From: Deltaproteobacteria bacterium
GTDB lineage: Bacteria > Myxococcota_A > UBA796 > GCA-2862545
NCBI GenBank assembly: GCA_006226595.1
Contig: SBGP01000088.1
Coordinates: 62,001 to 126,000 of the forward strand
Reading direction: 5' to 3'
DNA: 64,000 bases
This document shows positions 17,049 through 25,617 of this stretch, one piece after another (position 1 is the first letter of the stretch; each line of letters begins with the position of its first letter). The notes below the pieces were generated by a model. It made no database searches, had not been told where the DNA came from, and worked only from the letters and a program-made list of their open reading frames with translations. The translations under genes were made by a program, and so were the position numbers.

Positions 17049-17825
17049 TCACCCCCAGCGCATCGCCGTCCATCGATAGGGCACGTCCTCGACGTACACG
17101 GCGTGGCTCACCGCGCACGCGCCGGGAAACAGCACTTCCGTCATCCACGGGGCACGGACCTCGGAGGGGGCGACGAGCCGGATGTTCCACGCGCTGCGCT
17201 GCACCGTGACTCGGCCCGGGCGGCCGGTTCCCGGCGACGTGCTGAAGGCGTGGAACAGATCGCAGAGCTCGGTGCGCAGCTGGTCGACGCTCTCGAAGGG
17301 CGACATCGCGAGTAGCGCAGTCTGGTCGGCCTCGTGGTCGAACACGGCGTGCAGGCGCGCCGGGTGGGGCTGATCCACCGAGAGGCGCATGCGGTGGGCC
17401 TCCTCGGTGAACGTGATGGGCGCGTGGTGGAAGTGGAAGTGCGTGAGCAGGTCGCCGCCCCAGGCGTACAGGCGGTGGTTGGCCTCGGTGCGCAGGAACG
17501 CGACGCCGCGCTCGCCGTCGCGGGTGACGACGGCCCGGTACACGACCTGATCGAAGTCCACGCCGAGCCAGCGCGGGAGGAAGGTCGGGCGCATGTCCGA
17601 CATCCGCGCCACGACGATGGATAGCCATGCGCTGTCGTCGAAGATCCACGGCTCGAGCCCCGGCGGGAGGCGTGCCGCGAGCGCGTCGGGCTCGACGCGA
17701 AACGTGAGCAGCCAGCAGCGGTCGAACACGGCCCGCATGGGGAGGGGGTGCTTCGGAGCCCAGCGCCACAGCAGGTCGTGGACGGCCGGGAGGGCGCGCG
17801 TCTCGGCGGAGAGTGCGTGCGACAC
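17049..17825 (-). CDS. DUF2071 family protein
   Basis: 258 residues. Reads as the YqjF-like DUF2071 family: [21 protein letters not shown] near the N terminus, then [15 protein letters not shown] and [17 protein letters not shown], and the pattern of an acetoacetate-decarboxylase-like beta fold. No enzymatic role has been proven for the family as far as I know. The GTG start at 17825 is two bases after the stop of the upstream gene, with GGAG inside that gene's end. It is probably in one transcript with the genes at 17828-18601 and 18628-20379. Confidence 0.78.
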   Translation of the reverse strand: MSHALSAETRALPAVHDLLWRWAPKHPLPMRAVFDRCWLLTFRVEPDALAARLPPGLEPWIFDDSAWLSIVVARMSDMRPTFLPRWLGVDFDQVVYRAVVTRDGERGVAFLRTEANHRLYAWGGDLLTHFHFHHAPITFTEEAHRMRLSVDQPHPARLHAVFDHEADQTALLAMSPFESVDQLRTELCDLFHAFSTSPGTGRPGRVTVQRSAWNIRLVAPSEVRAPWMTEVLFPGACAVSHAVYVEDVPYRWTAMRWG

Positions 17826-17827
17826 GA

Positions 17828-18601
17828 CTACTCCCGCTCCGAGTCCTCCAGCTGAGCCTGCGTGAAGCCGAAGCGGACCTGCAGCGACAGCTCGTCCTCG
17901 GTGATCACGAGCTCGAGCTCGTCCACGCCCATCTTCGTGTTCAGGGCGCCACCAAGGCCGCCGACCATCTCCTCGACCTGATCCCGGCGCAGGATGGGCA
18001 CCGGGTTCACGCGCGGCAGCTGCTGCTCCAGCGCCTTCTCGCCGAGGCGAGCCACGAGCTGGAACACGGCGTGGTCGCCGAGGTGCAGGGCGAGGTCGCC
18101 AAGCGAGCCGATCACGGCCTTCTTGTGCCGGTCGTAGTGGATGTCGCCGAGGACGACGGCGGCGCCAATCTGCCGCTCGATGCGGAAGGGCAGCTCGACG
18201 TTGTTGCGCGCCAGGTAGATGGTGCCCTCGGCCACGCCGCGCACGTAGGCATCGGCCTGGATGCGCTGGCGGCCGTAGCCGAACTCCGTGCCGGACTCGG
18301 ACAGCTCGACCTTGTAGGTGCCTTCGACCTGGACGAGGTCCTTGAGCTGACGCTTGACCACGGGACGCCCGCGACGCCACAGGTTGCGGGCGCGCGTGCC
18401 CACGGAGCGCACCGGGGCGGGGGTGCTCGTGTCTTCGAGCAGCCCGGCGACCCGTTCGCGCAGACCGATCTGGCGCAGGGCGCCACGTGCGCCGCTGGCC
18501 ATGTCGAACTCACCGTGGGCAATCTCGACGGGAAGGGCGGTGCGGAGCAGGTCCTCCCAGAGGTCCCGACCGAGCGACAGCGCGATGTGTGGGTTCTTCA
18601 T
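17828..18601 (-). CDS. Hypothetical protein
   Basis: 257 residues, no family recognised. No signal peptide or membrane helix. The N-terminal half is helical ([20 protein letters not shown]) and the centre has alternating polar/hydrophobic strands ([21 protein letters not shown], then [20 protein letters not shown]), as in lipid-binding barrels. The end, [22 protein letters not shown], is also strand-like. The first in-frame ATG at 18601 lacks a Shine-Dalgarno but has TATGCT exactly six bases upstream, suggesting its own leaderless promoter inside the short gap after the AckA-PduL gene. Confidence 0.6.
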   Translation of the reverse strand: MKNPHIALSLGRDLWEDLLRTALPVEIAHGEFDMASGARGALRQIGLRERVAGLLEDTSTPAPVRSVGTRARNLWRRGRPVVKRQLKDLVQVEGTYKVELSESGTEFGYGRQRIQADAYVRGVAEGTIYLARNNVELPFRIERQIGAAVVLGDIHYDRHKKAVIGSLGDLALHLGDHAVFQLVARLGEKALEQQLPRVNPVPILRRDQVEEMVGGLGGALNTKMGVDELELVITEDELSLQVRFGFTQAQLEDSERE

Positions 18602-18607
18602 GACCAC

Positions 18608-18613
18608 AGCATA
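18608..18613 (-). promoter_or_regulatory. Candidate -10 box TATGCT, six bases from the start codon
   Basis: TATGCT on the minus strand ends six bases before the ATG at 18601. That is the distance expected if transcription starts on the A of the ATG (leaderless mRNA). The gene has no Shine-Dalgarno. The box falls in the 26-bp gap behind the acetate kinase fusion gene. Confidence 0.4.
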
Positions 18614-18627
18614 CCCCCGCGACGGGA

Positions 18628-20379
18628 CTACCGGGGCTGCTTGCGCAGGCTTCGCACGCGACCCTCGGTGCCGTAGAGCACGCCTTCGTGCCCACGGCAC
18701 AGATCCGCGGCGTTGCCCTCGTCGGTGTCCACGTGCATCTCGAGCTTGTAGCTGTCCTTCACGCGAACCACGACATCGCCGAACACCAGGTCGCGGCCGG
18801 CGCTGTCGATGGCGACCTCGACGATGTCCTTGTGCTGCACGCCGTAGCGCTGGGCGTCGTCGGGGGTCATGTGGATGTGGCGCTGGCTCTGGATCACGCC
18901 CTCGACGAGCGTGACCTCGCCCTTCGGGCCGCGCAGCGTGAGCCCGGCGCTGCCGGCGATGTCACCGCTCATGCGGATCGGCGCGTCGATGCCCAGCGCG
19001 AACTCGTCGGTGCGGGAGATCTCGACCTGGGTCTGGCTGCGCTCGGGGCCGATGATGCCCACGCGCTCGAGCTCGGACTTCGGGCCGACGAGCGTGATGC
19101 GCTCGACGCACGCGAACTGGCCGGGCTGGGTGAGCTCCTTCTTGGGGGTCAGCGCGTAGCCCTCGCCGAACAGCACGTCGATGTGCTCACGGGAGAGGTG
19201 TACGTGGCGGGCGCTGATCGCGACCGGGATGACGCGGCCGGCCTCCTTGGCCCCCGCGGCGGCGAGTCGCTGGGCCGCGGCGCGGGCGATCTCGCCCTCC
19301 TCGTCGGTCTTCACGACCAGGAGGCGGCAGCGGCTGTTGGCCGAGGAGATCTCGGCAACTGGCGACGAGACGTCGACGCGGGCGTCCCGGTTGGCGTCCT
19401 CGTCGAGACGCGCGCCGAGGAACTGCAGGTGCTGCGCGGCGCGGTGGCGCATCGCGGCGCTGTTCTCGCCGATGCCTCCGGTGAACACGATGGCGTCGGC
19501 GCCGCCGAGGACCGCGGCGTATGCGCCGATGTACTTGCGCACGCGGTGGGCGTACACGGAGAGGGCCAGGCGGCAGCGGTCGTCGCCCTCGGCGGCCCGC
19601 GCCTCGATGTCGCGCAGATCGTTGCCGACCCCGGAGAGGCCGGCCAGACCGCTCTGCTTGTTGACGAGGTTGTCGAGGCCGTCGAGATCGAGGCCCTCAG
19701 CGCGTGCGATGGCGATCAGCGCGCCGGCGTCGACGTCTCCGGCTCGGGTGCCCATGACCAGACCCTCGACCGGGGTCATGCCCATCGAGGTCTCGATGCT
19801 GCGCCCGAACTCGATGGCGCAGGCGCTCGCGCCGTTGCCGAGGTGCAGGGTGATCACCCGCAGGTCACGCAGGTCTTCGCCCAGGTGCTCGGCCGCGCGC
19901 CGGGCCACGTAGGCGTGACTTGGCCCGTGGAAGCCGTAGCGACGCACGCCGTGCTGGTTCGCGACCTCCGTGGGCAGCGCGTAGGTGCTGGCGCGACGGG
20001 GCAGGCTGCTGTGGAAGGCCGTGTCGAACACCGCGACCTGGGGAAGGCCGGGGAAGTGCTCCCGGGCCGCTCGGATCGCGGCCAGGTTGGCGGGGAGGTG
20101 CAGGGGAGCGAGCGGGGTGAGCGCGTCGACCGCAGCGATCACGTCGTCGGTGAGCGGCGTCGCCTCCGAAAATTGCGTGCCGCCGTGGACCACGCGGTGG
20201 CCGATGGCTTCGATGCCGCCCACGTCGTCCAGCTCGTCGACCAGGGTGGCCAGCGCGGCCGCGTGACCGCCATCCGCGATGCGCTCGACCTTGCCCGAGG
20301 CCAGGCGCCTGCCCGTCTCCGTGTCCACCACTGCTCCCTTGAGGGAGCTGCTACCCGCATTCAGCACCAGGATGCGCAT
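18628..20379 (-). CDS. Bifunctional fusion: acetate kinase (AckA) + PduL-type phosphotransacylase
   Basis: 583 residues, two whole enzymes in one chain. Residues 1 to about 375 are an acetate kinase: LNAGSSSLK, HRVVHGG, FDTAFH, YGFHGPSH, HLGNGAS and FTGGIGENS all present, with catalytic residues intact. Residues about 383-583 are a PduL-type phosphate acyltransferase: VAISARHVHLS and RHIHMTP supply metal-binding histidines and LEMHVDTDEGNAA is the family signature. Together they would convert acetyl-CoA (or another acyl-CoA) via acyl phosphate to the acid plus ATP, or the reverse. No microcompartment shell genes are near, so this is probably a housekeeping acetate switch. ATG follows GGAGG. 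Confidence 0.93.
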   Translation of the reverse strand: MRILVLNAGSSSLKGAVVDTETGRRLASGKVERIADGGHAAALATLVDELDDVGGIEAIGHRVVHGGTQFSEATPLTDDVIAAVDALTPLAPLHLPANLAAIRAAREHFPGLPQVAVFDTAFHSSLPRRASTYALPTEVANQHGVRRYGFHGPSHAYVARRAAEHLGEDLRDLRVITLHLGNGASACAIEFGRSIETSMGMTPVEGLVMGTRAGDVDAGALIAIARAEGLDLDGLDNLVNKQSGLAGLSGVGNDLRDIEARAAEGDDRCRLALSVYAHRVRKYIGAYAAVLGGADAIVFTGGIGENSAAMRHRAAQHLQFLGARLDEDANRDARVDVSSPVAEISSANSRCRLLVVKTDEEGEIARAAAQRLAAAGAKEAGRVIPVAISARHVHLSREHIDVLFGEGYALTPKKELTQPGQFACVERITLVGPKSELERVGIIGPERSQTQVEISRTDEFALGIDAPIRMSGDIAGSAGLTLRGPKGEVTLVEGVIQSQRHIHMTPDDAQRYGVQHKDIVEVAIDSAGRDLVFGDVVVRVKDSYKLEMHVDTDEGNAADLCRGHEGVLYGTEGRVRSLRKQPR

Positions 20380-20582
20380 GAAACCTCCAGCCCCTGGCCG
20401 GTAACCGACGAGTGGTGCCGAGCGCAGCGGAGAGGCCGAATTCCTTGCTCGGGCGACCACGCCCTCCTGACCAGCTACGGCCACGATGGCAGCTGACGCG
20501 CGAGTACGTCCCATCGCGCCATCCACCTCAGGTGTCCACCACGTCTTCCCGAGATCGGGTCCCGTCCAGGACCCCAGCCGTC
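20380..20582. other. Non-coding stretch upstream of the AckA-PduL gene
   Basis: About 200 bases without a supported gene. It contains the Shine-Dalgarno and presumably the promoter of the fusion gene. Around 20407-20442 a diverged version of part of the 120-bp repeat may be present (a GAGCG-AGCGGA-GGCCGAATT pattern). A 6-bp hairpin, GGGTCC/GGACCC, lies at 20557-20574. Confidence 0.5.
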
Positions 20583-20924
20583 ACGCGGGCAAGCCGGCCC
20601 ATCGGGTCACCAGGCGGCCAGACGTGGCCGCCGCACCACAGGTCCGGGTGAGGTGACGAGCGAAGCGAGCGAGCCGAATCCCCCGCAGCCGTTCTCCGCG
20701 AGACGCGGGCAGGCCAGCCCATCGGGTCACCAGCCGGCCAGACGTGGCCGCCGCACCACAGGTCCGGGTGAGGCGACGAGCGAAGCGAGCGAGCCGAATC
20801 CCCCGCAGCCGTTCTCCGCGAGACGCGGGCAGGCCAGCCCATCGGGTTACCAGGCGGCCAGACGTGGCCGCCGCACCACAGGTCCGGGTGAGGCGACGAG
20901 CGAAGCGAGCGAGCCGAATCCCCC
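20583..20924. repeat. Tandem array of a 120-bp hairpin-containing repeat, nearly three copies
   Basis: Copies start at 20583, 20703 and 20823; the third stops after about 102 bases. Copies 1 and 2 differ at only four positions. Each has a GGCGGCCA-GACG-TGGCCGCC hairpin (20613-20632 in copy 1; one stem mismatch in copy 2; perfect again in copy 3) and a purine-rich GACGAGCGAAGCGAGC block. Because 120 is a multiple of three, several frames stay open across it, but none has a start, ribosome site or protein pattern worth calling. It fills most of the 587-bp gap between two minus-strand genes. Confidence 0.9.
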
Positions 20925-20955
20925 TCGCCACGGTTCCGTAGGAACCGTGGCGAGG
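20923..20955 (-). terminator. Strong hairpin after the beta-propeller gene
   Basis: A perfect 15-bp stem, CCTCGCCACGGTTCC against its complement, with a GTA loop. It sits 12 bases beyond the stop of the minus-strand gene at 20967 and directly abuts the 120-bp repeat array. No T-run follows, so it may work with Rho or protect the 3' end. Confidence 0.65.
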
Positions 20956-20966
20956 ACCCGCGAGGA

Positions 20967-22796
20967 CTACAGCTCGACGCCGCTCGACGCGTCGAAGATG
21001 CCCTGTGGGCCGAAGCTCACCCAGTGGCCGCCGGGAAGCGCGCGGAGCACGCGGCGCTCCTTGCCCCACATGTCGAACTCCTGGATGGCCGAGCCACGTG
21101 CGGGCTGCAGGATGTGCCCGGTCTCCGGGTCGACCCACACGTAGGGAAGCAGCCCGGGGATCTCGCTGACCACCTCGCCGCGCTCGAGGTCGACGAAGAT
21201 CACGGTCGCAGTGTTGTCTTCTTCCTGGAAGCGCACGGCCGCGTAGCGGCCGCCGGTGATGCCCCACAGTCGGTCCACCGCCACGTTGAGGTCGAGCACG
21301 TCGCTGCCGACCGCCGGGCGGTCCTCCTTCACGGAGACGGCGAGGTCGTACACCGAGAGCACGCCCTCTTCGTCCATGACGAGCAGGTCGGGTCGGCGGT
21401 TCACGAAGGACACGAGCGACACCGGAATGTCCGCCATCGGCTCGGGGGCGGGGATGGCGTCCTTGCCCGTCGCCGGGTCGATGATGCGCACGTGGCCCTT
21501 GGGCGTGATCACGCCCAGCCAGGTGCCGCCGCCAGACAGCGAGAAGTGCGTGGCCCAGTCGAGCTCGAAGACCTGGTTGTCCTTGAGGTCGTACCAGCGC
21601 AGTCCGCCCCGTTGGAGCATGCACGCGACGACCGGGCCGCCGACCTCCATCTTCGAGGTGTCGGCGGTCTCGGGGCCCGCGTCGAACAGATGCCGACCGC
21701 TCTTCGCGTCGAACACCTGCATGCCGCTGCCGTCGTCGGGCAGTCCAGCGAGCAGGCGGCCGTCGCGGTCGATCTTGAGCTCGACGAAGCGCTTGCGGCC
21801 GCTGAACGGTCGACGCATGCGGTCCTTGGTCCACACCGCGAGTCGGTCGCCGTGTGCCGCGGCCCGGTGGTCCCCGAATCCCGTGCACGCGATGACGGGC
21901 TCGAGGGAACGCACCTCTCCGGGGCGGTACAGCGAGCCGTCGGTGCAGCCCACCGCCACGCCGCGGAAGTCCCACAGGGCCGCCTGGGTGGCGTCCGGCG
22001 CGCCGTGCTTCTCGCTGTTTACCGGCTGCAGGTGGGGCAGCGAGAAGGTGTGCACCGATCGCTCGGTGATGGCCGCGACCTCGTCGCCGCGCGGCGAGAG
22101 CACCATCGTGAGCATGCCGCTCGCACCCTTCGCGGTGAAGCTGGTGACGATGCGGCCCTCGGGCATGTTGAGCAGGGTGATGCCGCCGGGGCCCATGGCG
22201 ACGATGTGCCGCCCGTCGGGGGTGAAGCGCACGACGGTCACGCCGCCGGGCACCATCTCGAGGTCGATCTGCTCGTGGCTCATCATGTCGATGAGCTTGG
22301 GCTGGTTCAGGTTGTCGACGACCAGCAGGAACTTGCCGTCCGGGTCGAAGTCGATGTTCTGCCCGGAATACCCGGCCCAGTTTGCGATGCGCTCCCAGCG
22401 GGCGATGTCGTACACGCGGATGATGCCATCCACCGCGAGGCAGGCGAGGAGCGTGCCTTGGGGGTTGAACGCGAGCGCACGCATCGCACGGGCCCGGCCG
22501 TCCTCGCCCTCGCGCACATCCTCGAACACGCACGCGCCGTCCCAGGTCTTGTACACGCTGACCGAGCCGCTCTCGTCGCCGACGCCAGCGAGACTCCCGC
22601 CGGGACTCACCGCCACCGCGCCCCACACCGCATCCCAGGTCTGGAAGATGTGGGACGGCGTCTTCTCGTGCGGCTTGGTGATGGCAACCACGCCCCAGGC
22701 GTCCGCGGTCACGCGGGCACCGGAGTCGGGATCGAAGGCAGCGGCGGAGACGGCACCGGAGTGGGCGTCGGGACAGTACTGATCGACGAGGCTCAT
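20967..22796 (-). CDS. WD40-like beta-propeller repeat protein
   Basis: 609 residues without signal peptide or membrane helix. Successive blades end in hydrophobic strands such as GSVSVYKTW, GIIRVYDIA, KLIDMM, ITLLNMPEG, LYRPG, MQVFDAKSG, VRIIDPATG, LSVYDLAV and VIFVDLERG, giving about twelve to fourteen blades, enough for two propellers. Proteins of this type are scaffolds; no enzymatic residues are evident. Start ATG at 22796 lacks a Shine-Dalgarno; TATACA is nine bases upstream. Divergent from the ROK kinase with only 39 bp between, so the promoters overlap. Confidence 0.7.
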   Translation of the reverse strand: MSLVDQYCPDAHSGAVSAAAFDPDSGARVTADAWGVVAITKPHEKTPSHIFQTWDAVWGAVAVSPGGSLAGVGDESGSVSVYKTWDGACVFEDVREGEDGRARAMRALAFNPQGTLLACLAVDGIIRVYDIARWERIANWAGYSGQNIDFDPDGKFLLVVDNLNQPKLIDMMSHEQIDLEMVPGGVTVVRFTPDGRHIVAMGPGGITLLNMPEGRIVTSFTAKGASGMLTMVLSPRGDEVAAITERSVHTFSLPHLQPVNSEKHGAPDATQAALWDFRGVAVGCTDGSLYRPGEVRSLEPVIACTGFGDHRAAAHGDRLAVWTKDRMRRPFSGRKRFVELKIDRDGRLLAGLPDDGSGMQVFDAKSGRHLFDAGPETADTSKMEVGGPVVACMLQRGGLRWYDLKDNQVFELDWATHFSLSGGGTWLGVITPKGHVRIIDPATGKDAIPAPEPMADIPVSLVSFVNRRPDLLVMDEEGVLSVYDLAVSVKEDRPAVGSDVLDLNVAVDRLWGITGGRYAAVRFQEEDNTATVIFVDLERGEVVSEIPGLLPYVWVDPETGHILQPARGSAIQEFDMWGKERRVLRALPGGHWVSFGPQGIFDASSGVEL

Positions 22797-22805
22797 GCGG
22801 GGCAG

Positions 22806-22811
22806 TGTATA
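22806..22811 (-). promoter_or_regulatory. Candidate -10 box TATACA
   Basis: TATACA on the minus strand lies nine bases before the ATG of the beta-propeller gene, which has no ribosome-binding site. It would give a leader of only a few bases. Confidence 0.35.
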
Positions 22812-22835
22812 CCCGTGGAGCGCAGGGGGTAGAGC

Positions 22836-23708
22836 GTGGCGATCGGGCGAGTTGCCGGTGTCGATGTCGGAGGTTCGGGGGTCCGCCTACGTGCGGGCTC
22901 GGAAGGGGACATCGCGCGGGTCGAGCTGGTGGACCGCGAGGTCGACACGGTGATCGCCGCGGTGGAGCGCCTGTTGCCCCCGGGGGTCGAAGCGTTGGGC
23001 GTCGCCGTGCCCGGCTTTCTCGACGGCGAGGTGGTGCGCGCCTCCCCGAACTTCCCGAGCTGGCGCGACGTGCCGCTCGCTGCACGCCTCCGCGACAGGC
23101 TCGGCATTCCCGTGGCCATCGAGAACGACGCAACCGCCGCAGCACTCGGCGCTCATGCGCGACGGGGGGCGAGCGAGGACCTCGTGCTCCTCACCCTCGG
23201 CACGGGCGTCGGGGGCGGGGCGGTCCTCGGTGGGCGAGCGCTTCGAGGGCGCACCGGCTCCGCGGGCGAGCTCGGACACCTGTTCGCGGGAGGGGAACAA
23301 CCCTGTGGTTGCGGTGCGACGGGCTGCCTCGAGACCTGGGTCTCGACCTCGGGGTGGCAGCGGCGGACGGGACGCGCGGATCTGGACGGACGCCAGGTGG
23401 TCGAGGCCGCGGCAGCCGGGGAAGGTTGGGCCCTCGACCTGCTCGCGCAAGGTGGGCAGGCCCTCGGACGGGCGGCGCGCACCATCGCCAACTTCTGCGA
23501 CCCGGATGTACTCGTGCTCGCGGGCGGGCTCACCGCGGCGCGTCCGTGGCTCGAGCCCCACCTCACCGAGGGCCTGTCCCGCGCGGCCGCACCGATGGCG
23601 GCGCGGATCCAGGTCGTGTGGATGGGGCGGGCGGATGGCCTGGCCATCGAGGGTGCCCAGGCCGCGGCCTTGAGACTGCTCGCGCAGTGTGGTGATCTGC
23701 CCGCGTGA
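22836..23708 (+). CDS. ROK family sugar kinase (glucokinase-like)
   Basis: 290 residues. ROK hallmarks: N-terminal phosphate loop GVDVGGSGVRLR, sugar-binding IENDATAAALGAH, the LGTGVGGGAVLGG loop, GELGH with the histidine that helps bind zinc, and the zinc knuckle CGCGATGCLET. These indicate an ATP-dependent hexose kinase, most likely glucose; N-acetyl sugars cannot be excluded. GTG start has GGGGGT upstream. It overlaps the next gene (GTGA), a GH57-like protein, suggesting a shared role in glucan or sugar handling. Confidence 0.88.
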   Translation: MAIGRVAGVDVGGSGVRLRAGSEGDIARVELVDREVDTVIAAVERLLPPGVEALGVAVPGFLDGEVVRASPNFPSWRDVPLAARLRDRLGIPVAIENDATAAALGAHARRGASEDLVLLTLGTGVGGGAVLGGRALRGRTGSAGELGHLFAGGEQPCGCGATGCLETWVSTSGWQRRTGRADLDGRQVVEAAAAGEGWALDLLAQGGQALGRAARTIANFCDPDVLVLAGGLTAARPWLEPHLTEGLSRAAAPMAARIQVVWMGRADGLAIEGAQAAALRLLAQCGDLPA

Positions 23709-25612
23709 ACCCGCACGTCCTCATCCTGTACTTGCGGCTGCCGCCGGGCTCGTCCTCCGAGGACGTGCAAGGGCTGGTGGACCGCGTGATTCGACCCGCG
23801 CTGACCGCGCTCGACGACGCCCCCGCCGTGCGCGCGGGGCTCGTGTGTCCCGGCGAGGTGCTCAACGCGCTCGAGAGCGAGGCGCCCGCGGTGCTCGCCG
23901 ACCTGCGCGAACGGGTAGGGGACGGCCGCCTGGAGGCCCTGGCGACGGCGCTGTACGAGCCGCTGTTCGGCGACATTCCCGAAGAAGATGCCGTGGGCCA
24001 GGTGCAGGCCCATCTCGGTCAGGTCCGTCAGCGGCTCGGCGTGCGGCCCCGCGGGCTGGCGCTGCCGTGGATGGCGTGGTGCGAGGTCGCCGCGCGGGTC
24101 GCCGTGCGCTGCGAACTCGACTGGGTGCTCATCCCCGAGGTCCAGGGCGTGGTCAGCGTCGAGCACGAGGGCTCCGCCGTCCGCGGTCTCGGCTGCGCCA
24201 CCATCGCGCCCCACGGCGTGCTCGACGACCGGTTCGCGTCGGTCATCGACCTCGGCGCTCTCGGGTGGCACGCCATCGACCAGACCGCGCGCGAGTGGTT
24301 CGCCCACACCCTCGGCGCCCTGGCGTCCACGCGCCTGCCCAGCGAGTCCGTCGATGCAGGCCTGCCCGCGCCCCGAGTGGTGCGCATCGGCACGCGTCCG
24401 GGAGCGCTGTACCGCGATCAGTGGCCGTCGAGCGAGCTGCTCCACCAGCGAGTGATTGCGACCTCCCAGCTCGTGGCGCGCATGGCCCGGGAGTCCGAGA
24501 ACCTCGACGGGCCCGAGATCGACCCGGTGACTGTCGTCCAGGCCCAGCGCTATCTGTGGCGCTCCCAGGCCGGCGACGTGTTCGTCGAGGGCGACGAGGG
24601 CGGCATTCGATCGGGGCGCCAGCGCCACCGAGCGTGGCGGGACGTACTCCGGGCCGAGCGCCTGGCCATGGACGGCTTGCGGGCCTCGCGGCGGGCGGGG
24701 GCGACCCCCGTCGACCTCGACGGAGACGGCGTGCCCGAGGTCATCCTCCGCAGTCCGGACGCGTCCGTGCGCATCGTGCCGGCCCGGCGGGGGGCGCTCG
24801 CCAGCTTCACCCACGCACATGCCGCGCTCCAGCTCGGCGGCCTGCCTCGTCGCACACGCGCCGAGTGGGAAGCCGCGCTGCGCTCCGACCCTACGGATGC
24901 CCCGCTTCCCGGCGCCTCGGGGGAGTACGCCGCGAGCCAGATCATCGCCGACAGCGTGAAGCGTCGGCAGCTGTACGACGCGCTCCGCGAAGACGTCGAT
25001 GGACGCGTGTCCTTCGACGACCGCTTCCTCCACGCCGAGGCCAGTCTCGACCGCTTCGAGAGCGCCGAGCTCGGCCCGACCACTACCGGCCTCGATGGGC
25101 CCTGGGAGGTCGAGGCCGTCGAGCGGGCTGGCATGGCCGCTCGCTGCGTGCTTCGCGCCCGCGGCACCTTCCACGAGGGGGACGACTCCTGGCCGGTCGA
25201 GGTCTCCAAGCGCTACACGCTGCGGGGGTCGGAGCTCGAGCTGCGCTACGAAGTGCAGAATCAGGGCCTCGGCGTGCTCCGCACCCGTCTTTTGCTACCG
25301 CTCGATGTCTCGCTGGGACCCGATGCGGAGGACTGCGAGCTGCGCTACGGCGACGCTGTGGTGCCCCTGCTTCAGACGGGTGACCGCGCCGATGTGCAGC
25401 GCATGGCCGTCGCCGGGCCGGCGGGGACCCTGACCGTGAGCTCGGACAGCACGGTCCGCTTGTGGCACCACCCGGTGACCACGGTCCACCGCGCGCGCGG
25501 GGAGATGACCTCGACGGTCCAGGGCGTGTGCCTGGGGGCCGTCTGGCTGCTTCAGCTGTGGGCCCGCGAGACGGCGGCGATCACGCTGAAGATGAGCTTC
25601 GAGCCCAGCTGA
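23705..25612 (+). CDS. GH57-like protein (4-alpha-glucanotransferase/alpha-amylase family), catalytic residues apparently lost
   Basis: 635 residues. The domain order resembles family GH57 glucanotransferases: an N-terminal barrel with GRLEALATALYEPLFGDIPEED (about 75-95, like 'QLEIV.GFYEP.L..IP..D'), then from about residue 410 a DUF1925/1926-like beta-sandwich (SVKRRQLYDALREDVDGRVSF region and KRYTLRGSELELRYEV). The HNHQP motif at the N terminus is absent. Where active enzymes have WLTERVW with the nucleophilic glutamate, this protein has ALPWMAW (about 119-125), with tryptophan in its place, and no acid/base aspartate motif is seen. It is probably a glucan-binding or regulatory pseudoenzyme. 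GTG start overlaps the ROK kinase stop. Confidence 0.72.
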   Translation: MNPHVLILYLRLPPGSSSEDVQGLVDRVIRPALTALDDAPAVRAGLVCPGEVLNALESEAPAVLADLRERVGDGRLEALATALYEPLFGDIPEEDAVGQVQAHLGQVRQRLGVRPRGLALPWMAWCEVAARVAVRCELDWVLIPEVQGVVSVEHEGSAVRGLGCATIAPHGVLDDRFASVIDLGALGWHAIDQTAREWFAHTLGALASTRLPSESVDAGLPAPRVVRIGTRPGALYRDQWPSSELLHQRVIATSQLVARMARESENLDGPEIDPVTVVQAQRYLWRSQAGDVFVEGDEGGIRSGRQRHRAWRDVLRAERLAMDGLRASRRAGATPVDLDGDGVPEVILRSPDASVRIVPARRGALASFTHAHAALQLGGLPRRTRAEWEAALRSDPTDAPLPGASGEYAASQIIADSVKRRQLYDALREDVDGRVSFDDRFLHAEASLDRFESAELGPTTTGLDGPWEVEAVERAGMAARCVLRARGTFHEGDDSWPVEVSKRYTLRGSELELRYEVQNQGLGVLRTRLLLPLDVSLGPDAEDCELRYGDAVVPLLQTGDRADVQRMAVAGPAGTLTVSSDSTVRLWHHPVTTVHRARGEMTSTVQGVCLGAVWLLQLWARETAAITLKMSFEPS

Positions 25613-25617
25613 GGCCG

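Noticed and set aside
20583-20924. Possible CRISPR array
   Set aside because: The repeats are 120 bp, directly adjoining and without variable spacers; no cas genes are nearby.
20528-21144. Repeat-containing reading frames across the 120-bp array (40-residue units on both strands)
   Set aside because: The period is a multiple of three, so frames stay open on both strands by default. They have no ribosome site, are Arg/Pro-rich, and one runs antisense into the beta-propeller gene.
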